Assembly (NCBI RefSeq): GCF_023824195.1
Contig: NZ_CP085442.1
Location: forward strand, 3,696,001 to 3,760,000
Direction: 5' to 3'
Length of the DNA: 64,000 nucleotides
Origin: Priestia megaterium
GTDB taxonomy: Bacteria > Bacillota > Bacilli > Bacillales > Bacillaceae_H
Shown: piece after piece, positions 62,177 to 64,000 of the stretch
Numbering within the stretch: position 1 is the first letter of the stretch
How the letters are laid out: every line of letters begins with the position of its first letter
The notes under the pieces: generated by a model
Databases searched by the model: none
What the model was told of the DNA's origin: nothing
The model's input: only the letters and a program-made list of their open reading frames with translations
Program-made: the position numbers and the translations under genes

Positions 62177-62290
62177 TTACCAGCCAAAGCCTCCGCCGTA
62201 GCAGCTGCAGCCGATGATCACTAATAAAATAAATAATACAACTAATAAAGCAAAACCAGATCCATGACCATATCCAGCGTTTCCAGACAT
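62177..62290 (-). CDS. YjcZ family sporulation miniprotein (copy 3)
   Basis: A 37-residue frame [20 protein letters not shown], then [17 protein letters not shown]. It shares the helix [20 protein letters not shown] with the copy at 12842. AGGAAGTG precedes the ATG. Sporulation miniprotein of unknown function. Confidence 0.82.
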   Translation of the reverse strand: MSGNAGYGHGSGFALLVVLFILLVIIGCSCYGGGFGW

Positions 62291-62493
62291 ACGAACACTT
62301 CCTTTTCTTTAGTTACTCTTTCCTCAAGAAAAATGCCGTTTGCATTTCGCTTGAGTTGAATTATCTTATGCCTGAACACACCGTTTTGACTCTGGTTTTT
62401 TCTTTTTTCTTTTTCCTTCTTGCCATGCACCTCATTAATAAAAGAAGAAAACAGCCTAAGAAAAGCCCTGACTTCGCTTCTTCTTCTCTGTCC

Positions 62494-62783
62494 AAAAGAG
62501 ATTAAGACATAACGAAATCAATCCCAGCTAAAGACGAACAAATGAGATAAATAATCTGGACTGCTTGTTACACCGCTGTTGATTTCCGTGCAAGACTTCG
62601 CTTTCTGCGGGGTCTCACCTATTCCGCTTTTCCCGCAGGAGTCCTCGCCTTGCCTTCCAATCACCAGCTAGAAGCAGCTACATAGATGAAACCTACGTTC
62701 ACCATACCAATAAAAAAATCCGAACGAGTTACATTCATCGTTCGGATCTTCCTCTTAAACTAAAATGCTTTTCAGCCTCTCTT
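62494..62783. repeat. Dispersed MITE-like repeat, copy 4 (long form with nested module)
   Basis: Left end AAAAGAGATTAAGACATAAC, then AAAGACGAACAAATGAGATA, then the nested GC-rich module (GATTTCCGTGCAAGACTTCG, GCGGGGTCTCACC, CCCGCAGGAGTCCTCGCCTT), then GAAACCTACGTTCACCAT and the AATCCGAACGA hairpin, ending TTTTCAGCCTCTCTT. Confidence 0.85.
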
Positions 62784-62793
62784 ACAAAATCAT

Positions 62794-64000
62794 TTATTTT
62801 ACTAACTTACGTCTTTCAGAAGAACGTACTTCCGTGCGCTTACCGATACCTAGTACGTAGTAGCTCAGCACGACAATAGCTAAAAAGATAATGCCGACAA
62901 TCAGCGATATGCGCGTTTCATCATTAAACCACATGCCTACAAGCACCATAAATAAAAACGCGATTGTTACGTAGTTCGTCACAGGAGCAAAAGGCATTTT
63001 AAATGGATGTTGGTCCATCGCCGCTCCTTTTGCTTTTCGAAAACGAATTTGACTGATGAGAATCACAAACCATGGAATCATACCTGGAAGCACGCTCGCA
63101 CTGTACACGTACACAAAAACGTTTGGCGGTGCAATATAATTTAAGACAACGCCCGCAGCTAAGCCAATCATCACCGCAACGGTACTATAAATAGGCACAC
63201 CGTTTCGAGAAACCTTTGTAAAAAAGGCCGGAGCCTGACCGTTTACACCTAGCGTGTAAAGCATACGTCCTGCACTGAAAATTCCGCTGTTGCACCCAGA
63301 CATTGCCGCTGTGATGACAACAAAGTTAATAATGCCCGCCGCTGCCGTAATCCCTACTTTAGCAAATGTAGAAACAAACGGACTGCCAAGCGAATCCAGC
63401 TCGTTCCACGGATACACCGTTACAATCACAAAGATGGCGCCGATATAAAAAATTAAAATACGCCAAATTAAGCTTTGAATCGCACTTGTTAACGTTTTTT
63501 TAGGATCTTTTGCTTCTCCTGCTGTAATTCCAATAAGCTCTACTCCTTGATAGGCAGCAATAACAAGCGATAGGGCAAAGAAAAAGCCTGACCATCCGCC
63601 TGTAAAGAAACCGCCGTTTGCCCACAAATTCGACAGACCAAGCGCTTCGCCGCCGTTTCCAAGACCGAAGAAAATAAGCCCAAGACCGGCAATAATCATA
63701 AGAACAATCGTAACAATTTTAATCATTGCAAACCAAAACTCAAACTCTCCAAACGATTTCACCGAAATTAAATTGGCCCCACCGAGAATGACCATGGCGA
63801 CAATTCCCGGAACCCACGCCGGTAAATGCGGGAACCAGTACTGCATATAAGCTCCGACCGCAATAATCTCTGCCATGCCGACAATCACCCATTGAAACCA
63901 GTTGCTCCAAGCCGTGATATAACCCGCTAACGGATGAATATATTTATGACCAAATGTCGCAAACGAACCCGTACTTGGCTCTAAATAGAGCATCTCACCC
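62794..64000 (-). CDS. Amino acid permease (APC family), partial at right edge
   Basis: About 402 codons of an amino acid-polyamine-organocation permease are visible, open through the edge (start lies outside). [80 protein letters not shown] and [20 protein letters not shown] are typical of AAT-type permeases such as AapA and YdgF (proline, GABA, alanine/serine). The C-terminus [15 protein letters not shown] ends at 62794. Exact substrate not decidable. Upstream context lies beyond the window. Confidence 0.93.
   Translation of the reverse strand, partial: GEMLYLEPSTGSFATFGHKYIHPLAGYITAWSNWFQWVIVGMAEIIAVGAYMQYWFPHLPAWVPGIVAMVILGGANLISVKSFGEFEFWFAMIKIVTIVLMIIAGLGLIFFGLGNGGEALGLSNLWANGGFFTGGWSGFFFALSLVIAAYQGVELIGITAGEAKDPKKTLTSAIQSLIWRILIFYIGAIFVIVTVYPWNELDSLGSPFVSTFAKVGITAAAGIINFVVITAAMSGCNSGIFSAGRMLYTLGVNGQAPAFFTKVSRNGVPIYSTVAVMIGLAAGVVLNYIAPPNVFVYVYSASVLPGMIPWFVILISQIRFRKAKGAAMDQHPFKMPFAPVTNYVTIAFLFMVLVGMWFNDETRISLIVGIIFLAIVVLSYYVLGIGKRTEVRSSERRKLVK

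Overview
The window looks like chromosomal DNA of a low-GC, endospore-forming Bacillaceae, most probably Priestia (Bacillus) megaterium or a close relative. Reasons: three alpha/beta-type small acid-soluble spore protein (SASP) genes whose products closely resemble B. megaterium SASPs, three YjcZ-type sporulation miniproteins, a CotD-like coat protein, YtaF, several DUF3231 proteins, sigma-B-type stress promoters, an S-box (SAM-I) riboswitch, and strong AGGAGG ribosome-binding sites. I see no rRNA, tRNA, CRISPR array, transposase or prophage module. The species call comes from remembered family resemblance, not from a database search.

Left part (about 1-35 kb) is an accessory, sporulation- and stress-flavoured region made of short independent units, each closed by an intrinsic terminator: PadR/HAAS regulators, aldo/keto reductase with divergent MerR, LysR with an MFS exporter, malic enzyme, a DHH phosphoesterase, many tiny spore-type genes, SASP genes, an SMR/YvaD pair, a sucrose/isomaltose locus (sacA-malL), DinB proteins, an ankyrin protein and YtaF. 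It is unusually rich in broken genes. I can read disabling lesions or truncations in at least ten: nonsense codon, single-base slips in A-runs, a 7-bp tandem duplication, a TG-repeat slip, a deletion fusion and several fragments. A directly duplicated ~485-bp SASP unit flanks about 8.9 kb.

Right part (about 35-64 kb) is compact and intact: an HxlR regulator with a flavodoxin-like oxidoreductase, molybdenum cofactor genes (moeA, moaC, moaB) next to a YuiH-like sulfite-oxidase-family protein, a four-gene BMP-type nucleoside ABC importer preceded by a complete SAM-I riboswitch, a YjgB-like secreted protein with a GC-rich structured leader, a carboxylate-use locus (cyclase, PrpF-like isomerase, LysR, CitMHS transporter with a cre site), YetJ, a second-type ClpP beside an ECF-like sigma factor, a triple NlpC/P60 protein, MarR/MFS, a SigH-like sigma factor, a cold-shock protein and an amino acid permease running off the right edge.

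A dispersed MITE-like repeat with inverted ends and an internal covarying hairpin occurs four times (about 23.2, 29.1, 52.7 and 62.5 kb), two copies carrying a nested GC-rich module. The most interesting single observation is SAM-riboswitch control of a BMP/Nup-type nucleoside importer, which suggests uptake of a methionine-cycle nucleoside. The most interesting protein architecture is the triple NlpC/P60 protein in which only the middle domain keeps its catalytic residues.
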